Shown here: in pieces, positions 9,542 through 19,550 of the stretch
Layout of the letters: each line of letters begins with the position of its first letter
Numbering within the stretch: the first letter of the stretch is position 1
Assembly (NCBI GenBank): GCA_022494885.1
Contig: JAGVSM010004289.1
Span: 186,001 to 250,000 of the forward strand
DNA: 64,000 nt
Direction: 5' to 3'
Origin: Micrasema longulum
Taxonomy: Eukaryota; Arthropoda; Insecta; Trichoptera; Brachycentridae
Translations under genes and position numbers: made by a program
Notes under the pieces: model-generated
What the model saw: the letters and a program-made list of their open reading frames with translations, nothing else
Databases searched by the model: none
Told to the model about the DNA's origin: nothing

Positions 9542-10060
9542 GTTAATATGGAGTTCTGGTACCAACCCTAATGTATGGAAGCGAAGCATGGAGTTGGAAA
9601 AAAAGGGACGAAAGTAGACTGAATACTGTTGAAATGCGATCCCTCAGGCGAATGTGCGGAAAAACAATGTATGATAGGTGCCCTAATGTCGAAATTAGAG
9701 CAGAATGCAAGGCTGAGTTAAGCGTTATCGACAAAATTAAGAAAGGTCTTTTGCGATGGTTCGGTCATGTGGAGCGAATGAATGATGAAAGAACGGCTAA
9801 AAAGATTTATGATACGAATGTGTCTGGTTGTAGAAGTCGAGGAAGGCCGAGAAAGACATGGCATGATCAAGTACAACAAATTCTTGAAAGTGGTCATGTG
9901 AAAAGTCGGAATAATCGACGTGCGTGCATGAGAAGATGTATGAATGTGAAGGAAGCAAAGGAAGTGTGCCAGGACAGAGTGGTGTGGCGTTCTATCCTCT
10001 CTGCCTACCCCTCTGGGGAAATGGCGTAATGGTTAGTTAGTTAGTTAGTTAGTTAATATG
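9542..10060 (+). mobile_element. LINE-C insertion with 9-bp target duplication and TTAG tail
   Basis: A 5'-truncated LINE lies between two copies of GTTAATATG (9542-9550 and 10052-10060). It carries an open ORF2 C-terminus and ends in about six TTAG units (10032-10053). Truncation at the 5' end plus a target duplication are products of target-primed reverse transcription. Confidence 0.8.
9571..10029 (+). CDS. LINE-C reverse transcriptase C-terminal domain (fragment, open frame)
   Basis: 152 codons without a stop, open further upstream to about 9550, so the ATG at 9571 is not a true start. It begins MYGSEAWSWKKRDESRLNTV, the LLYGSE-W motif that follows the thumb of LINE reverse transcriptases. 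RWFGHVERM (the WxGHxxRM motif) is near residue 63, and GRPRKTWHDQVQQIL is near residue 92. The catalytic FADD part is absent, so it cannot act as an enzyme. The intact frame points to a younger copy than those at 8.8 and 58.9 kb. The clade is not certain. Confidence 0.8.
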   Translation: MYGSEAWSWKKRDESRLNTVEMRSLRRMCGKTMYDRCPNVEIRAECKAELSVIDKIKKGLLRWFGHVERMNDERTAKKIYDTNVSGCRSRGRPRKTWHDQVQQILESGHVKSRNNRRACMRRCMNVKEAKEVCQDRVVWRSILSAYPSGEMA

Positions 10061-10580
10061 TTATAACAGAGATGAAAAACATTAAATAGAAGTCCAAGCA
10101 TTAACAGGGCTTCTGACCTGTCAATGGCTGGTTTAAGTGGCCACTTTACACACTGTGTAACATTTACGATGTTGTCCATGTTTGGACATCTATATTCCTT
10201 CAGTTGTTCATATATGTTAAGTTAAAGTTCATCTGTTCATATTTGTTAAGTTAAAGTTCAATTAAATGAATCTCATCCACGTAAATAAAGTTTTCAGCCC
10301 TTTAACTTCACAAACATCAACAAATGAAAGAATTAAAAGAATATAGATGTTCAAATATGGACAGAATGGGGAATATTCCACAGTGTGTTAAGTAGCCATT
10401 TACCAGCCAATGACAGGTCATAAGCACTGTAGATGCCTAGACATTTGTATCACCTTCTCTAAAATGTTCTTCGTCTCTGTTGTGATATGTTTATAAAAAC
10501 AGCTCCCCAGAGAGTTGATTCTAGCCCTTGTCTACAAAAGTTTGGACAGACTCAAAGTATTGTCTGTAATGATTTTTATT
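10061..10580 (+). mobile_element. Palindromic MITE (Pal), both arms
   Basis: The left arm (10,064-10,265) contains GGCTGGTTTAAGTGGCCACT and CACACTGTGTAACATTTACG. The right arm (10,295-10,575) repeats the same in reverse (CACAGTGTGTTAAGTAGCCA, CCAGCCAATGACAGGTCATA). The outer sequence on the right is GTCTACAAAAGTTTGGACAG. No protein is encoded. The left outer segment is lost at the LINE-C insertion. Confidence 0.8.
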
Positions 10581-10619
10581 TGGGGTATTCTTTAAAAATA
10601 TGTATGCTTTCACTTTCTA

Positions 10620-10870
10620 TTTTTTTGTATCCCAACTCAACACGGGGCTTTTGGCCTCATAGAGTTAGGAATGTCTATATGAATTAATGAAAAAAATTAT
10701 AAATAAATTGAATAAAATAAAAATCTGGACTACACGCTTAAAGGTATATAAATCTATGCAATGTCTCGCAGCAGTCTCCTGCAATGGTCTCTTCCCTTAA
10801 ACAAAATCCAAACTTGTATACTTTTGAAAATGGCTTTTATTTAAAGATAAATGTCCAGCACTTGTCCTTA
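10620..10870 (-). mobile_element. LINE-B 3' end, reverse copy
   Basis: The reverse strand shows the GGAAGAGACCATTGCAGGAG part of the C-terminus (as at 9.43 and 27.13 kb). A 3' UTR follows, then a hairpin pairing CCTAACTC with GAGTTGGG at about 10,628-10,668. Downstream AAAGTGAAAGCATAC matches 9.09 kb. Confidence 0.65.
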
Positions 10871-11029
10871 AAATAGAAAATGTCTTACGATTTTTTCTTT
10901 ATATGGTATGGAAAACAAATTTTAATAATGGGCGATTCCATAAGGAAAATAGCTTTATAAAAATCACGTAAAAATATACTGGCACAATCTTCCCACGTTC
11001 CGAAAATGGAAACTCAGGTCTAAAACGTA
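10871..11029. other. Unassigned sequence
   Basis: Nothing recognised. Confidence 0.35.
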
Positions 11030-11350
11030 ATTACTGGCGGGAAAGAGTGATTTACCACTTGAATATAAAAATTAGGGCCATCCGGTACCACCGACGCCTA
11101 ACCAGCATAATGGCGTATCTAAGTAGGCTCGCATTTAGCGGCGCGTCGCGCGGAGAATAGAATAGGCCTTTAGGACCGTCAATTCCGTTGACGAAAATAT
11201 TTGTCGACGCAAATCCCGTCACATCATCTTGACGGCGAGAGAGTGTGGCATTTTATGTGAATCAAATTACAAGGGAAAATCTTGAAGCAGTATTTGCTCC
11301 CCATAACGTGATGCCTTGCGAATGGCGAAAGGCGTGGGTAGACTAACCAG
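11030..11350. other. GC- and CpG-richer patch of unknown origin
   Basis: Contains dense CpG (GGCGCGTCGCGCGG at about 11,140) and an E2F-like TTTCCCGC on the reverse strand near 11,039. Self-complementary bits include TCAATTCCGTTGACG. No frame longer than about 50 codons shows a protein family I know, and it is not repeated in this window. It could be unique host DNA or part of an unknown element. Confidence 0.35.
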
Positions 11351-11565
11351 CCATAAACGTACGAAATTTGTATTTAATGCAAGAAAAATAATCAAATTCA
11401 TGAAAATCTCTTATTTTTGACAGACATTTTTTATTATGTGTTTCTCGTTGAGATTTTTGTAAAGTAAATATTAGAATTTTTTACTGAATGAAAAATATTT
11501 GAGATTTTATTATTTAACTAAATATTTAAATTTTCATGCTCATTACATATCTTAAAGGTCGCAAA
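11351..11565. other. Unassigned AT-rich sequence
   Basis: Nothing recognised. Confidence 0.35.
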
Positions 11566-11648
11566 TTACTTATGCTGCGAAAATGGGAATCAAATTGTGG
11601 TGGAGTTGGATTTGAACCTTGCACCCTCGATCTGTGAATCGAGAGTAG
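11566..11648 (-). mobile_element. tRNA-like SINE head fragment, reverse strand
   Basis: The reverse complement has a B box GGTTCAAATCC and an A-box-like segment in GGATTTATCTACTCTCGATT. It abuts a plus-strand SINE1-like copy. It matches none of the three main SINE families well. Confidence 0.4.
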
Positions 11649-11830
11649 ATAAATCCGCCTTGTAATGTAGAGGTTTGCTCGTTTGTCTATCGTGCTTGAT
11701 GTTCCGGGTTTAATTCACGGTTTTAAAGGTGATAAACGTTCGTTGCCTTTCATTACTTTAAAATGTTTCAGATACGTTGCAGTTGGAGCACCAATGCAAA
11801 CCCCTATGCATTACTGGTTAAGTAATAATA
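11649..11830 (+). mobile_element. Degenerate SINE1 copy
   Basis: Head TTGTAATGTAGAGG...TCCGGGTTTAATTC (A and B boxes). The tail TTTCAGATACGTTGCAGTTGG and AGCACCAATGCAAACCCCTA corresponds to the SINE1 tail at 53.2 kb. Confidence 0.6.
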
Positions 11831-11964
11831 ATATGTGCTTACCTTTTTAACAAATTTAATATTTGTTTACTTTTTAAATATGAAGAGGTCACGCGTAGTC
11901 CCATCAGTTGTATATTTTTGTATTTTTGCTGTTTTTGGCCACAAATTATTTTTTTAAAATTTAA

Positions 11965-12060
11965 TTTGGGTTATGAACCCATGGCTAGTGTTGCGGACTC
12001 ACGGATTAGAGGTTTGAGGTTCAAAACCACTTCTATCCCAACTTGTTTAAAAAAAAAAAA
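11965..12060 (+). mobile_element. SINE2 head fragment
   Basis: ATGGCTAGTGTTGCGGACTC, then ACGGATTAGAGG and the B-box region GAGGTTCAAAACC, as in the full copies at 35.2, 40.7 and 42.7 kb. An A run follows. Confidence 0.7.
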
Positions 12061-12157
12061 AAATAGCGCTCCCATAATTTACTCAAATATATTATTTCAA
12101 TTGTTGGTGACCATTTTCAATGACTTGTAAATAACTCACTATTAGAAAAGGGAAATC

Positions 12158-12534
12158 AAATATATTTATTTATTTATTTATATATCAACGGTTCAAAGAA
12201 CCTTTGTCAATAATTTTTACAGAAATAATCACAGTAGTGCACAAGTCATTATGTAATATATAATATGAAATATAACTTTATAATTCTACTGAATAATTAA
12301 AACTAAACAAATCAGTAAAAGTAGAATATAAAAAAAAAACTGCAAAAAAGAAAAAAAGAAATATGACATATCTAAGATGACAAATAAAAGATAACAATTA
12401 AAGTGAGAAAATCCTATGTTTTAAATATACATATAACAAAGTAAAATTGAAAATAATATAACATAAACAAAAAGTGGCTAGTATTTAGCTAGGTAATAAT
12501 GAAAAAGAAAAATTATGCTACAATAATTATTTAT
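12158..12534 (-). mobile_element. LINE-M 3' end inserted in SINE2
   Basis: Begins on the plus strand with TTTA repeats, then CAACGGTTCAAAGAACC. The reverse complement of 32.47-32.76 kb gives the same sequence (AACGGTTCTCTGAACCGTT hairpin, then ACAGAAATAATCACAGTAGTG on the opposite strand). It is read as a minus-strand LINE 3' UTR with a stem-loop near its end and a TAAA-type tail. Confidence 0.65.
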
Positions 12535-12559
12535 AAATTGGGGGAGGGTTGGTTTCGAA

Positions 12560-12587
12560 CCTCGGACCTCGGACCTCGGACCTCTGA
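12560..12587. repeat. Four-unit 7-bp tandem repeat in a SINE2 head
   Basis: CCTCGGA three times and then CCTCTGA, a local slippage expansion of a part present once in other SINE2 copies. Confidence 0.8.
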
Positions 12588-12639
12588 TCCCTGAGTCCAC
12601 AACACTAGCCACTGGACCACAATCCGATTCAATTTTGTT

Positions 12640-13105
12640 TTCACATTTCCTTTATCTCACTATTGAAAAAATGTAATGGTTAAGTTTTTTTTTCTGTTCA
12701 ATCAAATCGTTAAAGAACTTTGTTTTGAAATATAGGTAGTAAGTAAGTAACAATATGACGTTTTCTTTAAATCGAATGGAACATTCTCTGTTCAAATTTA
12801 TTTGAATAAGAATTTGCCTCTCACGTCAAAGGCGAGCATCGTTTTGAATTTGAAGATATTTCTACGTTACTCATGCATGATCCGGGTACCTTTAGATGCG
12901 AGGCTTTTCAAAGAAATTCACGAGGTGCGTATTTTCAGTTACATCTATATTTGGGGTGATGAGAGCCAGAAGAACTTAATCGACATTGAAACATTTATTG
13001 GCAAAATAGTTTTCAAATATTGAATCATGTTTTCAAATAATTTTCACTGCCGTTCTGATGTACGATGAGTTTTTTTGGGTTTTAAGCCGTGAAAAATTGC
13101 ATTCA
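12640..13105. other. Unassigned sequence
   Basis: No family recognised. The open frame at 12,802-13,023 (73 codons) has no motif I can name. Confidence 0.35.
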
Positions 13106-13605
13106 CCCTTTTACAGTTCGATTCTCGTTAGAGCTTCTGATTTTTTCCGTTATTAATTGCATTATAAAAGAATTTGAGATTAATAAGTCACTCAGATACC
13201 AAAATAATATTAAAATTCCTAAATTCCACACAAGTCATGGTCAAAATAGCTTTATCTTAAAAGGTTTAAAAATTATCGTAATCTCCCCAATTAACTAAAA
13301 ACAATTAAAAATAATATATATAAAAATAAATTTAAAGTAAATATAAAGAAATTTTTTGAACACGTGTAAAAACTGCGTTAAATGTTAATTTTTATGAATG
13401 TATTTTTATTTTATGTTTTTTTCATTATATATTCTGTTTTAATTTTTTTTCTTATATAATCGTAAATTCAAAATTATATAAATTCTTATAAATAAACAAC
13501 TACAACAATGCAAGTCACTCTCAAAGCACAAAAGTAAGTTCTTTTTTTTGAGAGTTACAGTGATAACATTTACTAGATGTATAAAAGTAGATCTGTATAG
13601 AATTT
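13106..13605 (+). pseudogene. LINE-G ORF2 C-terminus and 3' end
   Basis: The frame includes INKSLRYQNNIKIPKFHTSH and GQNSFILKGLK, the last segment of a Jockey/CR1-type reverse transcriptase (R-NNI-IP...GQ-SF). The 3' UTR contains CAAGTCACTCTCAAAGCAC paired with GAGAGTTACAGTGATAAC, and a TTTACTAGATGTATAAAAG end. The reverse copy at 25.4-25.8 kb has the matching NKSLRYQNNIKIPLFHTGQN. Confidence 0.7.
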
Positions 13606-13689
13606 AAAAAAAACATGTTCCTTTAATGAATTATTAAAAAAAATATACATTTTATAAAACATTCACATTCAACAGTATGAAGCCTGTCT

Positions 13690-14150
13690 GGAAATCGGAT
13701 ATTTACACAGTGAAAACCAAATGACGCCTACATAACGCATGCATAACACCTATTCTCCTCTACGGATGCGAATCGTGGCACCTCAGTAGCAAAATAGCAC
13801 GATTCTGAGTTTTGAGAATTGGGTTGATATTGTGAGGAATGAAGTAATAAGATAACGGACGCAGCAAACTCCAGTGACAACTGCCGTCAAGCGGAAGTGA
13901 TACGGTTGGCTAGGCCATATACTGCGGATGCCTCCTGAGAGCTTTAACTTCGCTTGCCTACTTTACAAGGAATCAGGTTAACGACGTCCTGGACGTCCAT
14001 TGCTGACAGTTTGCCGGCAGTTTATGTCAGAACTTCGGAACGAAAACCTGACTTGGGAGGACTCAAAGGAGTTGGCGGCCGATAGAGATGCATAGAGGCT
14101 ATTTGTGGATACCATATGCTTCAGCTAGGAAGCGGACATGGAATGATGAT
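13690..14150 (+). pseudogene. LINE-F reverse transcriptase C-terminus, heavily decayed
   Basis: Plus-strand pieces read PILLYGCESWHL (about 13,750), then in another frame YGWLGHILRMPPESF and RRPGRPLLTVCRQF, and finally NLTWEDSKELAADRD. The order YG-E-W, WxGHxxRM, GRP, and NLTWE--ELAADR is that of the ORF2 C-terminus of a distinct LINE clade. There are at least one frameshift and several stops. Confidence 0.75.
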
Positions 14151-14154
14151 TACA

Positions 14155-15195
14155 TAACGTCAAATGCCAGCTGGCATGTGACCAGAACATGTTTAAATTA
14201 AAGCATCTTTTATTAATATTTTTATTAAAATTGTTTTTTTAATAAAACGAATTTTATTGTTTATTTGCAGCTGGTATTTTTTCCCACACTAATAAAAAAA
14301 CTCCCTTAGACGCCTAATGTTTTTAACTAACATGGCAATAAATTATAAACTATTAGGAAAAAATTTGTACAGATGTAACGGAATTTTTAAAATAAATCTA
14401 TTAATATATTTTAAATATTGTTTTACAATTTATTTGATTCAGGTTTCCGAAGATTAAATGTGGACGCTAAAGAACCCTCAAGTTTTATTCAATGATAGTT
14501 CCATTTACATCTGACAGTTTACTTCTTTGATATTAACATTTTTTGTCATCCAAAATATGTCCTTTATAGTATTAGCACTTGAGTCAGTATTGCGTGAATT
14601 TTTTTTCTAAAATGTCGTTCTAGCGCCTATGGCTCTCAGCGCTTCATTTTATATCATTTTAAACATTTATTCTGCTGGATGTAGAAACAGAAATTTTGCA
14701 TGTGTAAATGTAAAGTATAAGTGAAACTTGCTCAACGTCTTTTGATGTTGTCAATAACAGATGTAATATTATAACATTTTAAAGTGAGACGGGTGGAATA
14801 TAATTAAAATACAGTGTTTAAAAAACATGTGGCAATGGTATTATCACGACAAAAAGTTGCGAGAAATTATTAAGTTAAATGTGAAAAAAGCTTGACAAAT
14901 TTGAATACATATACAAAAATAATTTTGACGTTTTAATACATAGCTTGGAAAAATAAATCTTTCGGAACTTTTATCGTTAATATAAATATTTGCTCTGTAT
15001 AAGATGTTACGATATGTTGTGTTTGTTTTTTTATCAAATTTAAAAATTTGAATAAAACTATTAAAATAATGGTAAAGGTCATGTTTTATTTTAAAAAAAA
15101 AAATTCCGCTCCAAAAGAAATTGTATTCACTTTTACGATATTTATAATTTTATTTGATTACAAGACTTTGTCGGAAATGGAGTGTGATGTCAACA
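14155..15195. other. AT-rich sequence, no feature recognised
   Basis: No gene or shared repeat seen. Confidence 0.4.
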
Positions 15196-15200
15196 AAAGT

Positions 15201-15305
15201 GAGCATTTTTGACACTTTCTGCTCGCCTTTAGTCGAGGGAATAAAGCTGCCAAAGACGCTCGCGATATTTGTGGAGTTTACAGCAAAGATGCTATGAATT
15301 ATTGA
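15201..15305 (+). pseudogene. mariner transposase N-terminal relic
   Basis: 35 codons read EHF*HFLLAFSRGNKAAKDA then RDICGVYSKDAMNY and a stop. This corresponds to the first helix-turn-helix of mariner transposases (HFRH-LLF-F-KG--A-EA---IC-VYG-DA), which binds the inverted repeats. The rest of the protein and both ends are missing. Confidence 0.65.
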
Positions 15306-17685
15306 ATATTTTTTTGTTAAATAATGAAGGAAAATACATTTTCAAAAAAAAAATTGTTTTTATTTTTATTGTTTTGACTTATTAATTGTTCTCTTCATTT
15401 AGAAAAAAACGAACACAACTTATAATGACGTATTCTTCTTCATTTCATTAAAATAATACTACTCATTTTTCCATAATAAAAATCTGGTGTCTTTTTCTAT
15501 TATTTATTTAAATGGATGGCAAACACGCCCACCACTACAATATTAAGCAGACTAATCTACCCTTAATTTACTTTTTGAAGATGAATTCGTCACCTCAAGT
15601 CGAGACCTAATTCAACAGCCTTTAGCTATTTTTCATACACCTAAAGACAGATTAATATTTGAAAAATTTGATGAAATTATAAATAGGTAATGTTGTTTTA
15701 TTCCAGACGTTGTTTAAACATAATTAAAAAAAAAAAATTGTATAAAAGAAATATTTAAAAAAAAAAGTCGGTTGAGTTATAATTTAACATTGTTATTTTT
15801 CTTCTGCTTTTGCACTTCTCTTTAAAACTAAAACTATGAATACGTCTAAGAATAAATATTGGTTATAACTCATATGAACTATATCTTTAAATTAGTTTTT
15901 TTATCGAAGCTCATGGGAATATTCTATACAATTATATGTAACATTTTTTTTAAATCTGTAAAAATAAAATAATAAAACTATAAAAATATGTGAACTTTAA
16001 AAAATCTCACATAGCAGAGAGGTAACCAATATTTGAAATATTTTTCAACAACGTAAAAGGAAAAATACGTAAAACCCATAATGCAACATGAATAAAGTTT
16101 AGGATAAAATATCTGAGTCATCGGAACTGGTAAACAATATTTCGATGCAAATATATCGGATACTTAACCCAAGGAAAAGTGTTTGGAACTACGAGACAAT
16201 GCAGTGGCGTAGGCACAATAAACACTTTATTTTGATGAAATTAAAAAATAATAAAAATAAAGGGTTAAAAATTATGATATGAGAAAATTGATCTTACGCA
16301 ACATACTGACTTGTCAGAAGAGAGTCAGTAGAGTTAAGAAATCTTTCAAAATAGTCTTTAAAATAAAATAAAAATGTATGTACTACAATTTTACCTTGAA
16401 CATCATAAAAGTAATGGATTTTCAAAACAAGATTTACAGAGCTGAATAAACCGTTTTTGCTACTGTGGGTGTAATTGTAATTAAGTCATGAAGAATAATA
16501 AAAATATCTTACATAAGCCTTCCAGATAATTTACCAAACTGACAGTTAATTGGGCAATAAAAGTTAAATTCTTCAAAAATAATTGCTGGGAAAAAAATCG
16601 TACTTCAAGCAAAACTTAGACGAAGAACCTTGGTCTTTAAAACGGTGTTTTGAGTATGTGAAGGGACTTCTTTCAGATTAAATTTCTCTACCGATGTTTC
16701 TTGTTTGTTTTTTTTACGATACGAAAAATGACAACTTTATTTAGTGTTTCCGTTTTTGTACCGTAAACCAATTGACAAGAAGGTAGACAGTATTAAATTA
16801 AACAGACGAAAATAATTTATTGCGTGTTGCATCTTCTAAAATGGATGTGTAATTGTGTAATTTAAGAATTGCCCCATCTCTATTATTTTTTTAATTTCCA
16901 GGAACTAAAGCGCTAAAAAAAACGATGTTAATCGTATACTTACACAAAATTATTGTGTGGACATGCGCACTGAAAATAAAAAAAAACGTTAATATTCAAC
17001 AGAGTAAGGGAATGAGAAATGTTCTTGATGCATATTTAAATGTAGAAATAATGCATAAAAAGCTTGGTTTTCTTAAAGAAAAGAAACACACAACGATAGA
17101 AATAATAGAAATTGAATCTTAAATTTTAAAAACCTTATAAGTTATTAATTGATTACACTACGGTAACATAGTTTTTTTAAAACTTAATGTAGTAGTTTTG
17201 ATAAAATCATGAATGTTTGTCAAACTTACAAAGAGTTCATAAAGGCTGTAGCATAAAAAATAACACTAGAAAATTTTAGCGCCATTTTTATACTGAGCGT
17301 ATGTTTACTTCAATGTTTCTTAACTTTACACAATTTACGGTTAAGTAATTGAATTACTGAGTGTTTTAAAAACACGTCTAACACTGGTTGTTCTTATCGT
17401 TATTATGACTGCACTGATTTTATATTTTATAAAATGATTAAGATAGTAAAAAATGGAAGAAAAGAAAAGAAAAAATACTGTTAAGGAGAAAAAATAATAC
17501 AAAACTCGTTGAATAAGGGTTTTAAATAAAAAAATAATTTACCTGAAGAAATTAAAGAAATAGAACGCCTTATAAATCTATAAAAAAACATAAGTTTTAA
17601 GGAAATTTCGAAATAAAATGTGATGTAATTGAAAGTTTGCATGAGTTATTTTAAATAAATTAAATTAATAAAACGTAACAAGATA
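15306..17685. other. Long AT-rich stretch without recognised features
   Basis: The open frame at 16,925-17,122 (65 codons) is lysine-rich and shows no known motif. A CAGTGGCGTAGG at 16,203 resembles a hAT terminus but has no partner end. Confidence 0.4.
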
Positions 17686-17689
17686 AACA

Positions 17690-18150
17690 GCTTACTCACC
17701 ACATACCGCACACCGCATCCGAGGACATAAGTCTCCTTGGCGGTGCCCACATACACGGAAAATTTGCTCGTTGTCAACGAGAAAAACTGTCCAAAAGAGC
17801 TCTCTGAAATCTGGTAGCCTGAGCATCTTTGTGCTGAAAGAAAGTAATCCAGAAGTACATAATATGTATTTCATTGGATTGAAAAGAGAGGGAAGTGAAT
17901 TCTTCACTGACTGTGATTAAATTGATTGGACATGATCAATTCGCCGAAATGATTACAAAACTTTTAAAAGCCTTGAAATTTTTTTTAGAACCCACCAGAT
18001 CTGCACGGATAGTAGCAAGAAACTCCATTCGGTAATCATAGAGAAGGGGAAAGGGACAAGACCACAGGATGTGTTCAGAATATTAGTTAAGATATCCACA
18101 GCAGCACGAAGGAGAGTCAACAATATTAAAAACAAATAATATAAACAATA
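17690..18150. repeat. Repeat Z, copy 1 (possible decayed coding repeat)
   Basis: Matches 22,680-23,060 over about 400 bp with gaps. Conserved landmarks include GTCTCCTTGGCGGTGCCCAC, AGAAACTCCATTC, GGACAAGACCACAGGATGTG and ATTAAAAACAAATAAT. Both strands keep similar readings: a plus-strand KGTRPQDVFRILVKI against KGTRPYDVFRRLMKI, and a minus-strand LNTSCGLVPF against LNTSYGLVPF. Which strand was coding is unresolved. The minus-strand CGHRQGDLCPRMRCAVCGE hints at a zinc-knuckle of a LINE ORF1, but this is inference. Confidence 0.5.
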
Positions 18151-18569
18151 CAATCTAACCCCTGGTTAAATATTCGACATTTTATCTCCGTCCCTGGTTT
18201 TGAATACTTTTGAATCCGAGTAAGGTGCAACCGGGGTGAAGTTGTATGCAGTTCTACTGCATGAACCACGTACTTTGTGGCACTATATTGGCTAAAAGTA
18301 ACACCATCGAGTGCAAATGTTTATACTTTTATTTATTCCAGCTACAAAAGTATGAGACCAAAGATACGCTTTCTTAATCCGCGTACATGTAGGTACGGGG
18401 TTACACTAAAAAATAATAATAAAAATCTGATAATTCCTTGCGGTTAAATCCGTTGAATCCATTTAATCATATGTTTTTATGTGAAATAACAAATAGCTAC
18501 TATCTAGTATAATGAGTATAATGAGAGTATAATGAGATTTCCTACAAAAGCTAGTATCCCATTTGAAAT

Positions 18570-18625
18570 GTTACAGTTATAACATTTACTAAATATATAA
18601 AAGTAGATTGTAATAGAATGCAAAC
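18570..18625 (+). mobile_element. LINE-G 3' terminal fragment
   Basis: ATTTACTAAATATATAAAAG following TTACAGTTATAAC repeats the LINE-G 3' end at 13.57 kb. Confidence 0.55.
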
Positions 18626-18651
18626 ATGTACAATTTTATGTAACTATATAA

Positions 18652-18836
18652 ATAAGGCGACCTTCGCGGTGTAGTGGTTAAGACACTTTACTCACACGAA
18701 AGGTTCTGGGTTTGATTCACGGTGAAAACACAACATTTAAATGTGATTTTTCTCAAGCCTGGGCGTACTATGCTGTAATTCACAACTGTAATTGGGCCTC
18801 GAGGCCTGTTGTGGTGCTAAAAAATTAAAGATACAG
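18652..18836 (+). mobile_element. SINE3 copy, plus strand
   Basis: CGACCTTCGCGGTGTAGTGG (A box), GGGTTTGATTCACGG (B box), TTTTCTCAAGCCTGGGCG and CTGTAATTGGGCCTCGAGGC, ending GGCCTGTTGTGGTGC with an A-rich tail. Full-length relative to the other two copies. Confidence 0.85.
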
Positions 18837-19021
18837 AATCTGAAAAATTGCTACAAAAGTGACACATTACAACAGGGATTGTGAAAATTTTTGAAACTGT
18901 AATAAAGTACATTTCAATAAATATATTTTTTTGTTAGTTATTATTAATCTTTACACGAGCACAGCCTAAAAAACCTTAATAAATTCATAAGTTCTCATTC
19001 GTGTAATTTTGAATGAGTAAA

Positions 19022-19550
19022 TAGATGCCGAGGCATTTAAAGGTCTTACGACCTGTTCTTGGCCGGTTTGAGTACCATATTCCTTTCATTTGTTTCGTGA
19101 AATAATGGTCAGTGCATTTGCCTACTATTCAAAAGGTCACGAATTTGATTCTCAACATGGTTGCCACGAAATATTTATTTTAAAAAAGCGTTTTTACACT
19201 CGAATATTTCATAGTTCTTGGACCTTCATGTAACAAAAATTATCAAGATACCTTGCGATTGGTGGACTGATACAGTGCCCTATGCACAATCAAGTGTTGA
19301 AAGATGATTTTCTTCTCTGTTTTCCATGCCCATTGTAAAATGTAAACATTAAAACGTCTTAGGCCTCAGTGGGTGAAATCACATTAATCAATTTAGAGTT
19401 GATGAAATATAGATGTTTAATAATAAGCAGAATAGTGAATGTAAGATTGATCACTTGATCAAGCTAATGACAGTAAGAAACTCTGTAATGCCTAGACTTC
19501 CATATTTACTTTCAATAATGTTTTATCTCTCTGTTGCAATAAATGTTATT
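19022..19550 (+). mobile_element. Palindromic MITE (Pal) with a SINE1 between its arms
   Basis: Left arm fragment at 19,022-19,095 (GAGGCATTTAAAGGTCTTAC, GGCCGGTTTGAGT) and right arm at 19,395-19,548 (GATGAAATATAGATGTTTAA, CTGTAATGCCTAGACTTCCA). The SINE1 at 19,096-19,345 lies between them. Confidence 0.6.
19096..19345 (+). mobile_element. SINE1 copy
   Basis: A box GTGAAATAATGG, B-box region CACGAATTTGATTCTC, body GAAATATTTATTTTAAAAAA and CATAGTTCTTGGACC. Tail TATCAAGATACCTTGCGATT, ACAGTGCCCTATGCACAATC. One of the more complete members, used as reference for the tail. Confidence 0.8.

Larger units (their letters stand above)
12085..12635 (-). mobile_element. SINE2 copy split by a LINE-M insertion
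   Basis: Reverse-strand SINE2. The body at 12,085-12,157 (CCATTTTCAATGACTTGTAA, ATAACTCACTATTAGAAAA) and the head at 12,535-12,635 (GTTTCGAACCTCGGACC, CACTAGCCACTGGACCACAA) are contiguous in the intact copy at 35.2 kb. Here about 375 bp of LINE-M separate them. The head carries a 7-bp tandem (CCTCGGA) at 12,560-12,587. Confidence 0.8.

Noticed and set aside
10031..10053. Telomere-like repeat
   Set aside because: The unit is TTAG, not TTAGG, and it is the tail of a LINE fragment.
16200..16230. hAT terminus (CAGTGGCGTAGG)
   Set aside because: No matching inverse end was found downstream and no duplication, unlike the element at 4263.
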